A stretch of 23,391 nucleotides of DNA from Fragilaria radians (GCA_900642245.1 CAAAJI010000207.1:29565-52955); one strand, 5' to 3'. Positions 1-10,683 are shown, counted from the first letter of the stretch. Notes: generated by a model not told the origin, from the letters alone. Numbers and translations: made by a program.

Positions 1-1742
1 CTCATTGGGTGTACTCCAGCTCGGAAATTCATTCGATATTTCGTCAATAAATTCCGATTTGATTTGAATTTTGGAACTGAGATTACATTGTGAGATATTG
101 TCAAGATTATGACAGTCTCTGATTTCTGACTCTAATATTCTCATGTTTGCGTTATTGTATTGTAAATCTTGATCCAAAAGGCATTCTTCATCATCTGATT
201 CTGGATACCATCCAGATACGAGTGATTTCACTGTACATGATATTTCTGCATCTGCTATCAATGACTTTTCTTGCCTTTCCCCATTGTATTCAAGCTTGGA
301 AACATTCATTTCCAACAACGAATTCTGAATCATCATACTAGGTTCTAAATTCTCTTCCAAATTTACACAACGCCAAGTTTCTTGGTTATAGGAATTGGAA
401 TCCAAATCGCAAGTGCAGCAAGGCCAAGTTTTGGTTATTGCTGATATAGGCAACGATGAAGCATTTGACGCAAACTCATGTGATTCACATAAAAATCTAT
501 TTGACTCTTCTAAACGAATATGAAATACTTCATCTTGAATTCGAATTCGGTCCACGACACACTCTTCCTTGTCAGAATCAGGGAACCAACCCGAAATGCC
601 AAAGGCTGACTTACAGGAAAGTAAGTCTTTGCACGTAATTGGTACAAACGATGAATCATAAGTATCGTTCCTGCTCTCAACGTTAGGAAAGAATACTTCC
701 TTTGATTTGATCATCACATTAGGGTGAAAATCGTGGTTGGCAACTTCCATACGACTTGAAAGTAAAAAATCATTGATTCCATCATGACCTTGGCTCTCAT
801 CCAATGTTGGAATTTTAGAATGTAAATTTGGGTATAAATATTTGACATTCACAACATCATAGGTATCATCATCATCATCATCACGGTATATACAAGGTAA
901 GGATAATTGATAGCAACCTTTCATGTAGTGTGTATTGTTTATCCAATGTTTTACTGCCTCCAATTTCTGTGGCAATTGGAATCTCTTGTGGAATTTCATT
1001 TGATCCAATATGCATTCGGACAATTCATCGTCGTCATTCGACATTGACAACCAACCAGTTATTATAAAATTTGTAGTACATGACAAAAGATTGGAATCTT
1101 TATAGTCATGATTTACAGGATGTTTCTTGTGAGATACAATACTAGTTGTTTCTGGGTGATGTGGATGTATATCAAGAGTGACGGTTGCATCATCGATGAG
1201 ATTATCAATGTTTTCTTCCATGGCAATATCGATTGACTGGATAACTTCGCAAGGAATAGAACACATACTATCCATTGTAGAAGAATGATTTTTCAAGCTG
1301 CACGCATCATCTTCTTCTTCCATTTGGGACATTATGTAATATTCATCATCGTCGTCCTCGTCTTCTTCTTCTATCGCACCTGACGACGATGACGACGAAA
1401 GAGACGTCCATTCCATTTCTGGCTTTACCGTAACCTTGGATGGAAGAGAGTCTACCACTGTTTCATAAGCAAACGATGATGATGATGGCTTTAGAATTTG
1501 GAACAAGGACAACGCTTCTATTAGCTCTACAATGTCTTCATTCCTTTCCTTAGTGGTTTCCCTTGAATTCGATGGATAAAAAGTGTTGTTTCTCCCTAGA
1601 ATACTACCAAAGAAATTCTGGTGTATACGATATAAAGATAGAACTATAGTGTAAGATATATATAGAATGACTCAAAGATTACATTTTCCATCGTCTCACG
1701 ATATTTGAACTTTTTCCTTATGCTTGTCACAACTTTTCTCAT
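1..1742 (-). CDS. Acidic protein of unknown function with three Cys/SGW motifs (3' end beyond window)
   Basis: The product is not recognised. Exon 2 (1617 down to 1) stays open for 539 codons and leaves the window without a stop. Read upstream it hits an in-frame TGA at 1674-1672, so I place a 65-nt intron at 1682-1618 (GTAATC...ACACCAG). Exon 1 is then 1742-1683 and starts MRKVVTSIRK; this is the first ATG after an in-frame TAA. Visible 559 residues: a basic N-terminus, an acidic tract near residues 99-121, and three repeats beginning with Cys at about residues 200, 355 and 481. Each repeat has a core such as SGWFPDSDKEEC followed by (V/L/I)xD(Q/R). A run of six Asp lies near residue 273. 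There is no signal peptide or membrane span. Codon-wise openness over 1.6 kb makes it a real gene; the intron and start are inferred. A start at the inner ATG (1692) is possible. Confidence 0.85.
169..237 (-). repeat. Cys/SGW protein repeat 3
   Basis: Codes for Cys-TVKSLV-SGWYPESD-DEEC-LLDQ. There are 17 residues between the two Cys. It starts 126 codons after repeat 2. More copies may lie beyond the left edge. Confidence 0.75.
547..615 (-). repeat. Cys/SGW protein repeat 2
   Basis: Codes for Cys-KSAFGI-SGWFPDSD-KEEC-VVDR. There are 17 residues between the two Cys, the same as in repeat 3. It starts 155 codons after repeat 1. Confidence 0.75.
1000..1080 (-). repeat. Cys/SGW protein repeat 1
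   Basis: Codes for the most diverged copy of the internal motif: Cys, then ITGWLSMS, an Asp/Glu run, Cys and ILDQ. The two Cys are separated by 21 residues rather than 17. Confidence 0.7.
1618..1682 (-). other. Predicted 65-nt phase-0 intron of the left-edge gene
   Basis: GT donor at 1682-1681 and CAG acceptor at 1620-1618 remove an in-frame TGA and join two open frames in phase 0 (...ETMEN|NFFGS...). It is short but in the range of the 77-78 nt introns of the LRR genes in this window. No transcript evidence is available. Confidence 0.55.
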
Positions 1743-1952
1743 TTCCCCTATTTCTATTTTGCTTTCTACGTTGTCATCCAAGCAAAATAAACAATTTTAC
1801 CATGGATATTCGAACAAAAAAATGAGTTTGTTTTCTCATCATCCTACGTACCATTGTTTCCTCTCAATCTCTCTCTCCTCACACCTGTCGAATAAAAAAT
1901 GACAGTTACTTCAACAACAAATCTAAAACGTTGGAAGAAGAAAAAAAATCCC

Positions 1953-1977
1953 TGACGTTTGTCTTGGAAAATGACGC
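1953..1977. promoter_or_regulatory. TGACGT and TGACGC motifs upstream of the left-edge gene
   Basis: TGACGT at 1953-1958 and TGACGC at 1972-1977 lie about 210-235 bp upstream of the proposed start at 1742. TGACGT/ACGTCA is the core of bZIP-bound CRE-like elements described in diatom CO2- and light-responsive promoters. Hexamers occur by chance, so this is only a candidate. Confidence 0.2.
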
Positions 1978-2230
1978 AAGAAGCATTCACACAAAAAGGT
2001 GTCTTCTACAATTTTAAAAATTTTCAAGTTTTAACATATATATATGTTTACTTTCATGACATCATTTCGCACTTTCCAAAAAAATCAGGTTTCATGTCAC
2101 CGAGTCCCGATACTAGTCGGTACCTTGACACAGCACAATGTGGGCATACAGAAAACCAATACTGATGAAACGACAAAAAAGGTGATCTGTTTTTTTTTCA
2201 GCAGAATTTATCCATCCAAAAAAGAGGGCT

Positions 2231-2390
2231 TACTGCTATTCTCCACTCAGTTCCTTTTGGAACAATAGAGGAAATGATTGGGCCCACAGAGGGGTTGACA
2301 TTTCCAACTGCAGTAAACCTTTGCAATTCAGTATTGTGTAACTATGAACCACAGAGCAAAAGATTACACCCTGTTTTTCCTGGGTAGAGC
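2231..2390 (+). repeat. Dispersed repeat R, copy 1
   Basis: About 160 bp that aligns by eye along its whole length with 4683-4843. Shared blocks include GGAAATGA, GGGTTGACATT, CCACAGA(G/C)CAAAAGATT and the ending TTTTCCT(T/G)GGGTA. It is direct, non-coding and well diverged. The origin is unknown; a decayed non-autonomous element or duplicated promoter are options. Confidence 0.65.
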
Positions 2391-3360
2391 ATAGGTTGTC
2401 GTTTTTTGTGTGTGTGTGAGATACATCCGTTCGGATCGCACGAGCCTCAAACGTTTTATAATAGTGTGAGTTTTACCTGCCTTTCCTGGTTTATGTCTCT
2501 CGAGCACTTTACAATTTATGTGGCGTGTTAGTTTCACCTTCTACACCAGATGTATGCTTACATGGACCAGACCGATATTCACCTGCAGTGTTTTTCTCCA
2601 GCACTGGGTGTTTTTGTAACTTTGTGAAATGTTTGGTAATTTCATGTTAAATATGCTACCATATGACAGAATTGAACCGTCCCTAGACTACTAGCTACCG
2701 CTGGTTATTCTAACTTGAGTTAACTTTTATAATGAACTAGTAGTTGGTGCTTGCTTTGCCACGCAGAGATACCTTTTTTTACAAAAGAGAATGTATCTTT
2801 GAATTTCTGCTCATAAAGTTCCAGCAATACTTATGACATGGATTTTAATGATTGCTATTTGTGAACCCCCCAGGTCATACAATCTGATGCATGACACAAT
2901 ATTTAGGTTTTACTACTTGACCTAACATGTCATTGGTATCTCCAATTGCATTCAGCATCACAGAACTTAAAGTAAATTATATCATTGATTCAGCATTGCA
3001 GCGTTTTTACCTCAGACCTTTTACATTGGTCTCTTCATCCCCGGAACATTTATCTCTAAATATAGGACGGTTTGCACTGTTCTATTTGAAGCAGCCTTTT
3101 GTTTGATATCTGTGTCCTAGGTGCGGTTAAAACAGCCTACCGAAAATAGACCTCATTTACAAGTGCCAAAGTGCACTCAAGATTCACTGGAAATCGCAGT
3201 GATCAAGATTGAATCCTTGGAGGGATTGAATCAGATTTTTTTACAACTAAAAAGTATTATAATTAATCAAATTACACTTCTATCACCTATACCACATTAG
3301 GATGCGTTCTACAGGCGTAATCGGTGGCATAAGGCACATACATTGAACGGGCATTGTGTT

Positions 3361-4020
3361 TTGTTGAGGTGGTGAATTTCAGTTTTGAAGAGTGTCGCAA
3401 GGTTAGGTATCCTTGCTATTTCAAAACAACACAATTATCATCTTCTGTTAGTTAAAACGGAAGATGGTATGTTTGCCGCTATTGCTTCACCATATGTTGT
3501 CATTATATATCTAGAAACCTTTACTAACTTTGCGGTTTAGTGAAGTAGTTAAATTGGGCTTCTTAGCTTGTTAACAATGTCACTATGTGTGCTGTTAGTG
3601 CTTGAAAAGTACCACCATCTTCTCTCTGTTACAAAAAACTAAATTTTCATATTGTTAATGATGCATCATTAGAAGCATTTACTGGCTGAGTGCCAATGTT
3701 GTGAACCATGGCTACTTAGCTTGTTAGCAGTGTCACATCACCATCTCCCTTGCATTAAGCAGCCCTGACTCAATATTCTCTATCAGCTACCTCATTGCAG
3801 ATTGTCAATGCTACATCATTATATGCATAGAAAAACTCTGAGCTTCAGTGAGGTGGTGAAGAATAGCTACTTGGGTCGTGAGGAGTGCCAGACATTGTGG
3901 TGCTATAGTTTGTGCACAAACTCCACCACCACTATCTCCTGGTCATAAATGCCCTAACTTGACTGCTTGTCACTAAAACCTTTTAATCGAATGACAATTA
4001 TGTATTGATGAATGTGATTA
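3361..4020 (+). repeat. Decayed tandem array, four units of about 150-175 bp
   Basis: Units begin near 3361, 3537, 3684 and 3842. Each starts with a GTGGTGAA-like block (3369, 3545, 3698, 3854). The middle units then share CTTAGCTTGTTAACAATGTC / CTTAGCTTGTTAGCAGTGTC. All have a CACCATCTTCTC-like block, and three have a later block like ATTGTTAATGATGCATCATT. No open frame runs through it. It may be old satellite or minisatellite DNA. Confidence 0.55.
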
Positions 4021-4682
4021 TCTGATTCAGTTATGGAATAAAAGGTGTTTACTGAAAAATGCTAATGACTACTTTGGTTGTGAATATGTCTTTGCAAGGA
4101 TTGGTTGTAGTTCTAAAATCATGACTAGAGTCATTTTCATAAGTGCTTCAAATATTCAGGTAAGCATCATTTGAAAGTTAGTCAACATGGATGTTGTTTG
4201 AATCGAATCCCCGTACTTGTAGGTAGCCTTCCCGGTTTTTGTTGGGAACATGTCCTAGAAACTTCCGTGCCTCACTCGGGGATAGATTGAATCTTCATGA
4301 GACATCGGAAATCGGAAGAGACAATGTCGTACTCTATGATGAATCTAAATTCTCGATTTCGAATCTTCATTTATGTGAGCAAACATATCGTTTAAGGAAC
4401 AATCGTCTCAAAAACATTCTGATCATTGGTTGAGACTTGCAGCATGCAATGGGCATGGACATGCTTTTCTCAACAAAAGAACTGAGATGGGAGGGTATTG
4501 AAGTTCCGATGCAAAGCTGCAAATTCAAACTTCATTGACTAAGATAAACAAAAAAAGCGTTTAAGAAGGAATATAACTCCAAGTGGGTATCTCTCCAAAT
4601 GGGCATCTCTTAGCTTTGAAATACCTAAAAAGAAGGTAACCAAACAACTAGAATTAGACTTATGGAATTGAAATAGATATTT

Positions 4683-4843
4683 TACTTTTCTTCACACATT
4701 TCCTAATGCAATCATAGGGAAATGACTTAGCCAATAGAAGGGTTGACATTAACAACGGCATTAGACCTTACACTTGGGTATTACCATGTATGACTACAAC
4801 CCACAGACCAAAAGATTTTACTGTTACTTTTCCTTGGGTAAAG
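4683..4843 (+). repeat. Dispersed repeat R, copy 2
   Basis: Second copy of the repeat at 2231-2390, same orientation, about 2.45 kb downstream. The block order is preserved with small indels. Confidence 0.65.
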
Positions 4844-5692
4844 TAAAAGTTCTGACGTCTTTCCAATGAGATTTATAATTGCGCTAGATATATTCCAGCG
4901 AATAAATTCTTTTTCTAAGTTTGAAGTACGTCAATACTTAGATACTGTTATCAAGGATCATCATAATATTTTAAAATGATCCTTGCCAGACTTTCTGTTC
5001 CAAAAATAAGAAATAATGCGGAAACATCTAAATTTTTATTGATAAAATTGAATAAGTAGGATATTGGATTACCTGTAATAGTTTAGAATTAGTGAATAGC
5101 AAAGGGGAAGTTGCATCAAATGTACTCGTGGATTAATATAAATTTCAATCTCAATACCTTTCAAGCATGAAATTTTTTTGGGTTGTTCCAAAACAGGCCT
5201 TCAATATGTAACTTGAAGAATGCAACAATTTGTAGAATCATACCTTCCAATAATAGACAATATGTTAGCTTTTGTAGCATTTTTAAATATGCCATATCGT
5301 TTTATTCCTCAATCTTGGATACATGCATGACTGGGTACAAGGTACACATACCATCTCGAAATGTTTTGATATTCCAACATAGATTTGGTGAAATCACATT
5401 TACTTTTCTTTTGGTTGGCACTTCTTAATTAAATCCTAAGTTAATCTTAAAGTTTGACTTCAATTTTCTTGAAAGTAGTATTTGAATCGTATCTTATCAA
5501 TAGGCAGCTTAAAAGTAAAGGCCTATAATGTGGTGTCGTAAGGGCTTCGGATAGCCCATTCTTTAGATTAAATAATTTAGAAATATGAATTTCCATGTTC
5601 AAGATTTTCACATTCCAGATCAAATCTTCTGAAAAAGGCCATCAAGCCTTGTGTACAACCGAATTAGCATTAAGCAGGGAGCTTTACCTTCA

Positions 5693-5867
5693 CATGTATT
5701 TGACTTGATCTGAAGTTTGATGCAATATGTACATTTGGTATGGTAATCAATGGCAAATAAATGACACCTTAAAAGCAAAATGTTGACAGTGGAAAAAATG
5801 AGATTGGACATTCAGTTTTCATGTATTTGACTTGATCTGATGTTTGATGCAATATTTATATTTGGTA
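5693..5867 (+). repeat. 48-bp direct repeat pair
   Basis: 5693-5740 and 5820-5867 both run from CATGTATTTGACTTGATCTG to TTTGGTA with only a few mismatches, 127 bp apart. The intervening 79 bp is not repeated. No function is evident. Confidence 0.7.
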
Positions 5868-6995
5868 AACATAAGATTAGACAATAAGCTAACTAGATAA
5901 GAAAATGTAAAAATCTTATTTTTGATAGATGCAAAGTGCTGCCATGTGTTGAGGCATCCGTTTTCCTCCCTTTAATTTAACATTAACTTTCCTTTTCGCG
6001 TCTTTTTGTCAACTGTTGGATCTATATCGATAAAGAATATCATTTTTTGTCACTACTTGAAAGATTTGGCTTAATATGTAGCGTGTTAATAGCTTAGTAT
6101 TGTCCTAAAAACAACTTAATTCAGTTACGCCTCTAAATTTAATCATGCGCCTTAGCCTGGGTTGCATAAATTTATTTTAAACCTTACTTAACTAGATAAT
6201 GACTTTTCTACAATGGTATACCTTAGAATCTAGCGGTATCAGAGGAATGAAATCACAATACGATGAAATCACATTCTTCAGCAAGATGAATTTGAAGTTT
6301 AGACAGCACAATCAGTTAAAAACCGTTGCTTGTGAATACCGATTTGTATTGGTACTTTGATATTTGTCAGCGTGATTGTTCATACGTGATATTTGCTTTC
6401 ACTTAGAAGTATTTTTGACTGTGAGTCCTAATTTTTCTCATCAATAATAATATCTCTAGAGTGTTTACAGTTCTTGTGTCAAAGGAAGAGTGATAACTTG
6501 GTTACAAATAATATGTTATGTCACTTGTCCAACTGATGAGTTTTCTTGGCTAAGCTTACCTAAGCCCTATGCTTATGAAAGCTTCATTGATAGAGGACCT
6601 TACGCATAACTTTGACTGCTACACGTTTACAACTATAGTTGATTTGGTCGGATTTTGTAGTTATTTGATCAAACAATGAGAACTGTTTATTGATGATTTC
6701 TTATTGGAATGCTGGTTTTCTATATTCTATGCCTCCAACAACACATTCTCTGCAATTGTAATTAGAATGTTATTTTCGAGAATAGGATTTACGTTTGTTT
6801 GGGTAGAACCACGTGCATATTGAAACTTCAAGTCTGACTTGTTTGTGGCGTTGGTAATTTTAAACCAGACTAAAAGGAAATCCACTACTACAGGATGATT
6901 GATTGGTACACAGTAAAAAAAGTCATTTTTCTCGTCCAGAACAAGGAAATGTAGCATTTTCAAAATGACTTTTTGCATCCTTAGAAAAAAGAAAA

Positions 6996-8707
6996 ATGGA
7001 AAATGAAAAGGCTGCAATCCAACGACGCTTGGCTCAGGAGGCTCGTTTTCGTCAAGAAAAAGAAAATATCTTGATTGAATTGGGTGCTTCTCCTTCTGAA
7101 TTGTTGACTTCGTCAGCTCCACAGAGACTTCGACAAAAATTGGATAACAATCTCACCGAACACCGTACTAGTCCACAATTTAGAGATCCATTGTCATCGC
7201 TGGAAGATCCTGTAAGCAATGCAGATCTAGCCATTCATGATATTCATGAAGATATACCAACTCCATTTAACCATGGTGATGAGCAAGCTCAGTATATTCG
7301 ACAAGAACAAAGAACGAACCGATGGAAGAACCGAAAGAATACAATCTATATCAGTGTCAGTGTTGTTTTGATTCTTATCTTGATCATGATTGCTTCTACA
7401 ACCACCATAATGCTAAACAAAAAGTCAAATTCTATTGTAGAAGATGAAAGGAATTTGCAGTGCACAATCGACCGCCAGAAGATTGTTGAATGTGCTTCTG
7501 GTTCCCTTGAGGTTCCTGTTTGTGCCAACAAAACCTTTCATGAATTGAGAAAGGAAATCCTAAAAGAAAACGAATTATCCGAGTTGTATCCATGCGATGC
7601 GAAGCACTTCGGTCTGTTGGCTGTTGCTGTTGCAAAGGTAAATTCCAATGATCAGATTGAGAACATTTATCAGTATTGGATCCTTGCAATTCTTTACTTT
7701 GCTTTGGGTGGACAGGATTGGAGACAGGACAATAATTGGCTGACGGGTAGGTCATTTTGCGATGAGCCTTGGTTTGGTGTATTGTGTTCGGAGGAAGGCA
7801 CTGTTGAAAGTATCGACCTTGTGGCAAACAAGTTAGTGGGAAGATTTCCAAGTGAAATAGCGTTGCTCAATTCGTTGCGGACACTTCATCTGTCTAACAG
7901 TGATATTTCGGGGACATTACCACCCGAGATTGGAAGTATGCAGAATCTTTCAAGCCTAGAACTTCCAAATACTCAAATTAGTGGTACAATACCCTCAGAA
8001 ATCGGTTTATGTCAAAGCCTTGAACATATAGACATCATTGAGACAAAAATATCAGGCTCGATTCCATCAGAGATTGGGAAGTTGTCCATGTTACGTGAGT
8101 TGCGTGCAAAGTCTTAGATTTTCATTCTATTTGAAATATTTTCTTATTTCTCTGGTTTGTTCGCTTTTTAGAATTTCTTGGAGTGTTGAGCCCACTGGAA
8201 GGGACGCTACCAACAGAAATGGGCAATCTTTCAAGTCTCTCAAGACTTGATTTAGCACATCTTAGCAATTTAGGTGGAAGTCTTCCATCTCAATTTGTCA
8301 ATCTGACTAGTCTTTCTGAATTCAGTTTGACTCATTGTTTTTATGATGACATACAGTTTCCCGTTTTTGTATCTAGCCTTCCACTTTTTCTGGATAGGCT
8401 TGAGATAATGTCAAACAGTTTGAAGGGATCAATCCCTAGCAAAATTGGATTATTTCAAAGGTTGACTCAATTGAGATTAACAGAATTACCTTTGACAGGA
8501 ACATTGCCATCTGAAATTGGATTGATGACAGAACTTCAATCCCTTCAACTGTTTTCCATATCAAGTCTGGAAGGGAAGATTCCTTCGGAATTGGGACAAT
8601 TAACACATTTGACTTCTCTAGACATAGAGTGTACTTCATTCACAATGCCTATTCCGTCAGAGGTATCCAGCTTGCCGGGGCTTGAAGTAATATTTAACAG
8701 TTGCTAG
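6996..8707 (+). CDS. LRR single-pass membrane protein, copy A (two exons, 544 aa)
   Basis: Exons 6996-8094 and 8172-8707 are joined across a 77-nt GTGAGT...TTTTTAG intron whose reading would otherwise stop at a TAG. Splicing restores the LRR register (...GKLSML|QFLGVLSPLEGT). Residues 1-114 are charged, with a possible helix at 1-30, and end in the basic stretch NRWKNRKN. Residues 115-141 form one hydrophobic span. Residues 155-215 hold several Cys. Residues 225-270 form an LRR N-cap with GGQDWRQDNNWL and CDEPWFGVLC. About 11 LRRs of the LPxEIG type follow to the end. There is no signal peptide, kinase or other catalytic domain. Basic residues before the span suggest N-in, LRR-out (type II) topology, i.e. 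a receptor-like or adhesion surface protein. The function is inferred from domain build only. It pairs with copy B at 17520. Confidence 0.88.
8095..8171 (+). other. 77-nt intron of LRR copy A
   Basis: GTGAGT donor and polypyrimidine-TTTTTAG acceptor, phase 1. It is conserved in position and phase with the 78-nt intron of copy B, which supports it strongly. Confidence 0.85.
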
Positions 8708-10133
8708 CATTGTATTGCCTGTTTCTAATCTGACTTTCAATGTAATTGAGATGAATGGCTCCAAAGATACTAAGAATAACTGAATGCTCTAAATTAGGTG
8801 TTGATGAATCACATATTACTTGTCTTACTTTGAAGTTTTTATCTTGAGCATTTTTGCTACAGGGTGTCATGGTAAGCCGGCTCCGAACTATATTGGTTAG
8901 TGAAGTGAATCGGTTAGTAAACCGCCTAACCCCTAGCATCCATGTCCATGGTTTGGGTACAACAGGATAAGAGCCTTAAAATGGGGGTTCTCCATGACTC
9001 GGACTTCAAATCCTTTTGCCTTCCAAGGATCAAGTTTAGACATCATCTTTATTCAATGGGGAAAAGGCTTTGAGAAGAAAAAGTATAGGGGTTTGGAGCC
9101 GTAGGTTTCTTCAAATGTAGTCTTGTTACCCCTCTATTTCTCGGCTTTTCGTAACTTTGTAGAAACTTGCAGACTGGAAGATGGTGTTCTCTCTATCTTG
9201 GAAAAGTCAATCTTTTCCTTCAGGTCAGATAAGAATTCTCAAGTCAGTGTTAACACTATGATGTGAGCAAGGTTGTTTCTTGTGTCACTGTCAGAGTAGT
9301 GAAATATTTTAAGAACCTTGGATATTTCACAATTAGGTGTATTAGTTAATTTAGGTTGCTATTTCAAGGCTTACTTCAAATAGACTTGACAGAAATTAGT
9401 CGGTTGTATACTAGAAAGTGATGCAATTCCATAGACAATAAGAATACTTGACTTTATTTGTATAAAGAGTAGACGAGCTAAAATGTGTGTACTATATTTA
9501 CGCTTGCTACAAACTACCCAATGAAAAAATCATTGACCTTTACATGACACATAAAGAAGTAACGTGTAATACAACCTACTGAGCGATTCAAATAATTTGA
9601 ATTTTTGAATTTACTCATCAGGGTAAACTTTGAGCATTCTCTGAAGTAAGTTTTGAGCACTCTGAGGAGTATCATTCTCAATCAATATTTCCCTCAGAAA
9701 ATGTTTTCATATTTATGTCAGATATTACTGCCATCCAGGCATCAATTTTCTTGCCGCACAAAATTTCGATACAGGCAGTCCCTTTCTAGAGTGATCCCCT
9801 ACCTGCTCTTTTGATCCAAGGACTTAAATGAGGATTTTCACGTTTTATTAGCTTGACACAAAATCAGTGATAAGGAATGCCAATGTGCTTTGTTTGAGGT
9901 AATATCTTGGGAGCAAAGATTGTTTTTCATAAACCGTTGAATGTGGTAGAACTTGGTTTTGTTTGTTGATATAAATTGTTTTGACCATTGTGAAAACTAT
10001 AGAATGTGTATGGCGCTCAATCTTGCTTCTTGCTTTGCTTTCCAATTGAAAGAGTGAGGGGATTGATACTTCTCATTGGATGGAGTGATTGATATAAATA
10101 AATATTAGTCTATTTGATATTATTGACTCATTT
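8708..10133. other. 3' flank of LRR copy A, no gene seen
   Basis: 8708-8770 aligns with the DNA just after copy B (19236-19290), for example TTCTAATCTGACTTT and GATGAATGGCT. 9134-9250 aligns with 20036-20160 (GGTCAGATAAGAAT(T/C)CTCAAGT), so it belongs to the duplicated unit. The DNA between these blocks is not obviously shared. 8895-8931 forms a small nested inverted repeat. No coding sequence is evident. Confidence 0.6.
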
Positions 10134-10482
10134 ATATATCACTTAGCTGCTAGCATGAATCAACCAGATGCAGCAAGGAAATTCAATTCCGTGCCACATT
10201 GACGCATCAACTTGCTGCGTTTTCTTATTTGCTCAAAAAACGACACACATTTTACCTGCAAAGAAATATGGCACTGATTTATTGTAACAGAGAGTCACAG
10301 CATTGTAGGCATTTGAAATTTGAACATGGAGGATGAAAAGGTTACAATCCAGAACGTTTGGCTCAGGAGGCTGGTTTTTGTCAAGAAAATGAAAATATCT
10401 TGATGAGTTTGGTGCTTCTCTTTCCGAATTGTTGACTTCATCTGCTCCACAGAGACTTTGACAAAAATTGGATAACAATCTC
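10134..10482 (+). pseudogene. Truncated third LRR copy: promoter plus about the first 50 codons
   Basis: 10134-10325 matches the 5' flank of copy B (17336-17519), including CACTTAGCTGC, GGAAATTCAATTCC, CGACACACATTTT-ACCTGCAAAG and GCATTTGAAATTTGAACATGG. The ATG is at 10326. The coding part then aligns to about codon 50 of copy B (...GATAACAATCTC) but has one-base deletions (for example in the stretch matching IQRRSAQ) and TGA-type changes, so it cannot be translated. Homology stops at about 10482. The rest of the gene is missing; the gypsy remnant begins shortly after. Confidence 0.85.
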
Positions 10483-10683
10483 CATGTGCACTATGTAGAA
10501 GTGGATAAATTGTAAGTTTACAGAAAAGGTAAAACTATGATATTAATATTTTACATGACTAATCTAATCAGTGATATTAATCAACCTCTCCTGTTACTAA
10601 ATTAGTATTTTTGGTTCTCGTTGCTACCGGGTCATGGCATTCGCTTCCTTCACCAGATCTCTTTAAATAGGGAATGTATCTCC

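Larger units (their letters stand above)
1743..6995. other. Gene-poor intergenic region
   Basis: About 5.2 kb of AT-rich DNA between the minus-strand gene and LRR copy A. Short open frames here (for example 4239-4433 and 5183-5428) show no family resemblance and no sustained coding pattern, so I do not call genes. It holds the promoter side of the left gene, a TG run at 2408-2417, a dispersed repeat pair, a decayed tandem array and a 48-bp direct repeat, each listed separately. I see no tRNA or rRNA. Confidence 0.6.

Noticed and set aside
3361..4020. CRISPR-like array
   Set aside because: Units are long, strongly diverged and lack constant repeats with unique spacers; the setting is eukaryotic.
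4239..4433. 64-codon plus-strand open frame
   Set aside because: It has a non-ATG start and no recognisable motif, and lies in otherwise non-coding DNA.
6727..7122. 131-codon minus-strand open frame
   Set aside because: It overlaps the start of LRR copy A antisense and shows no family resemblance; likely a shadow of the A-rich coding strand.
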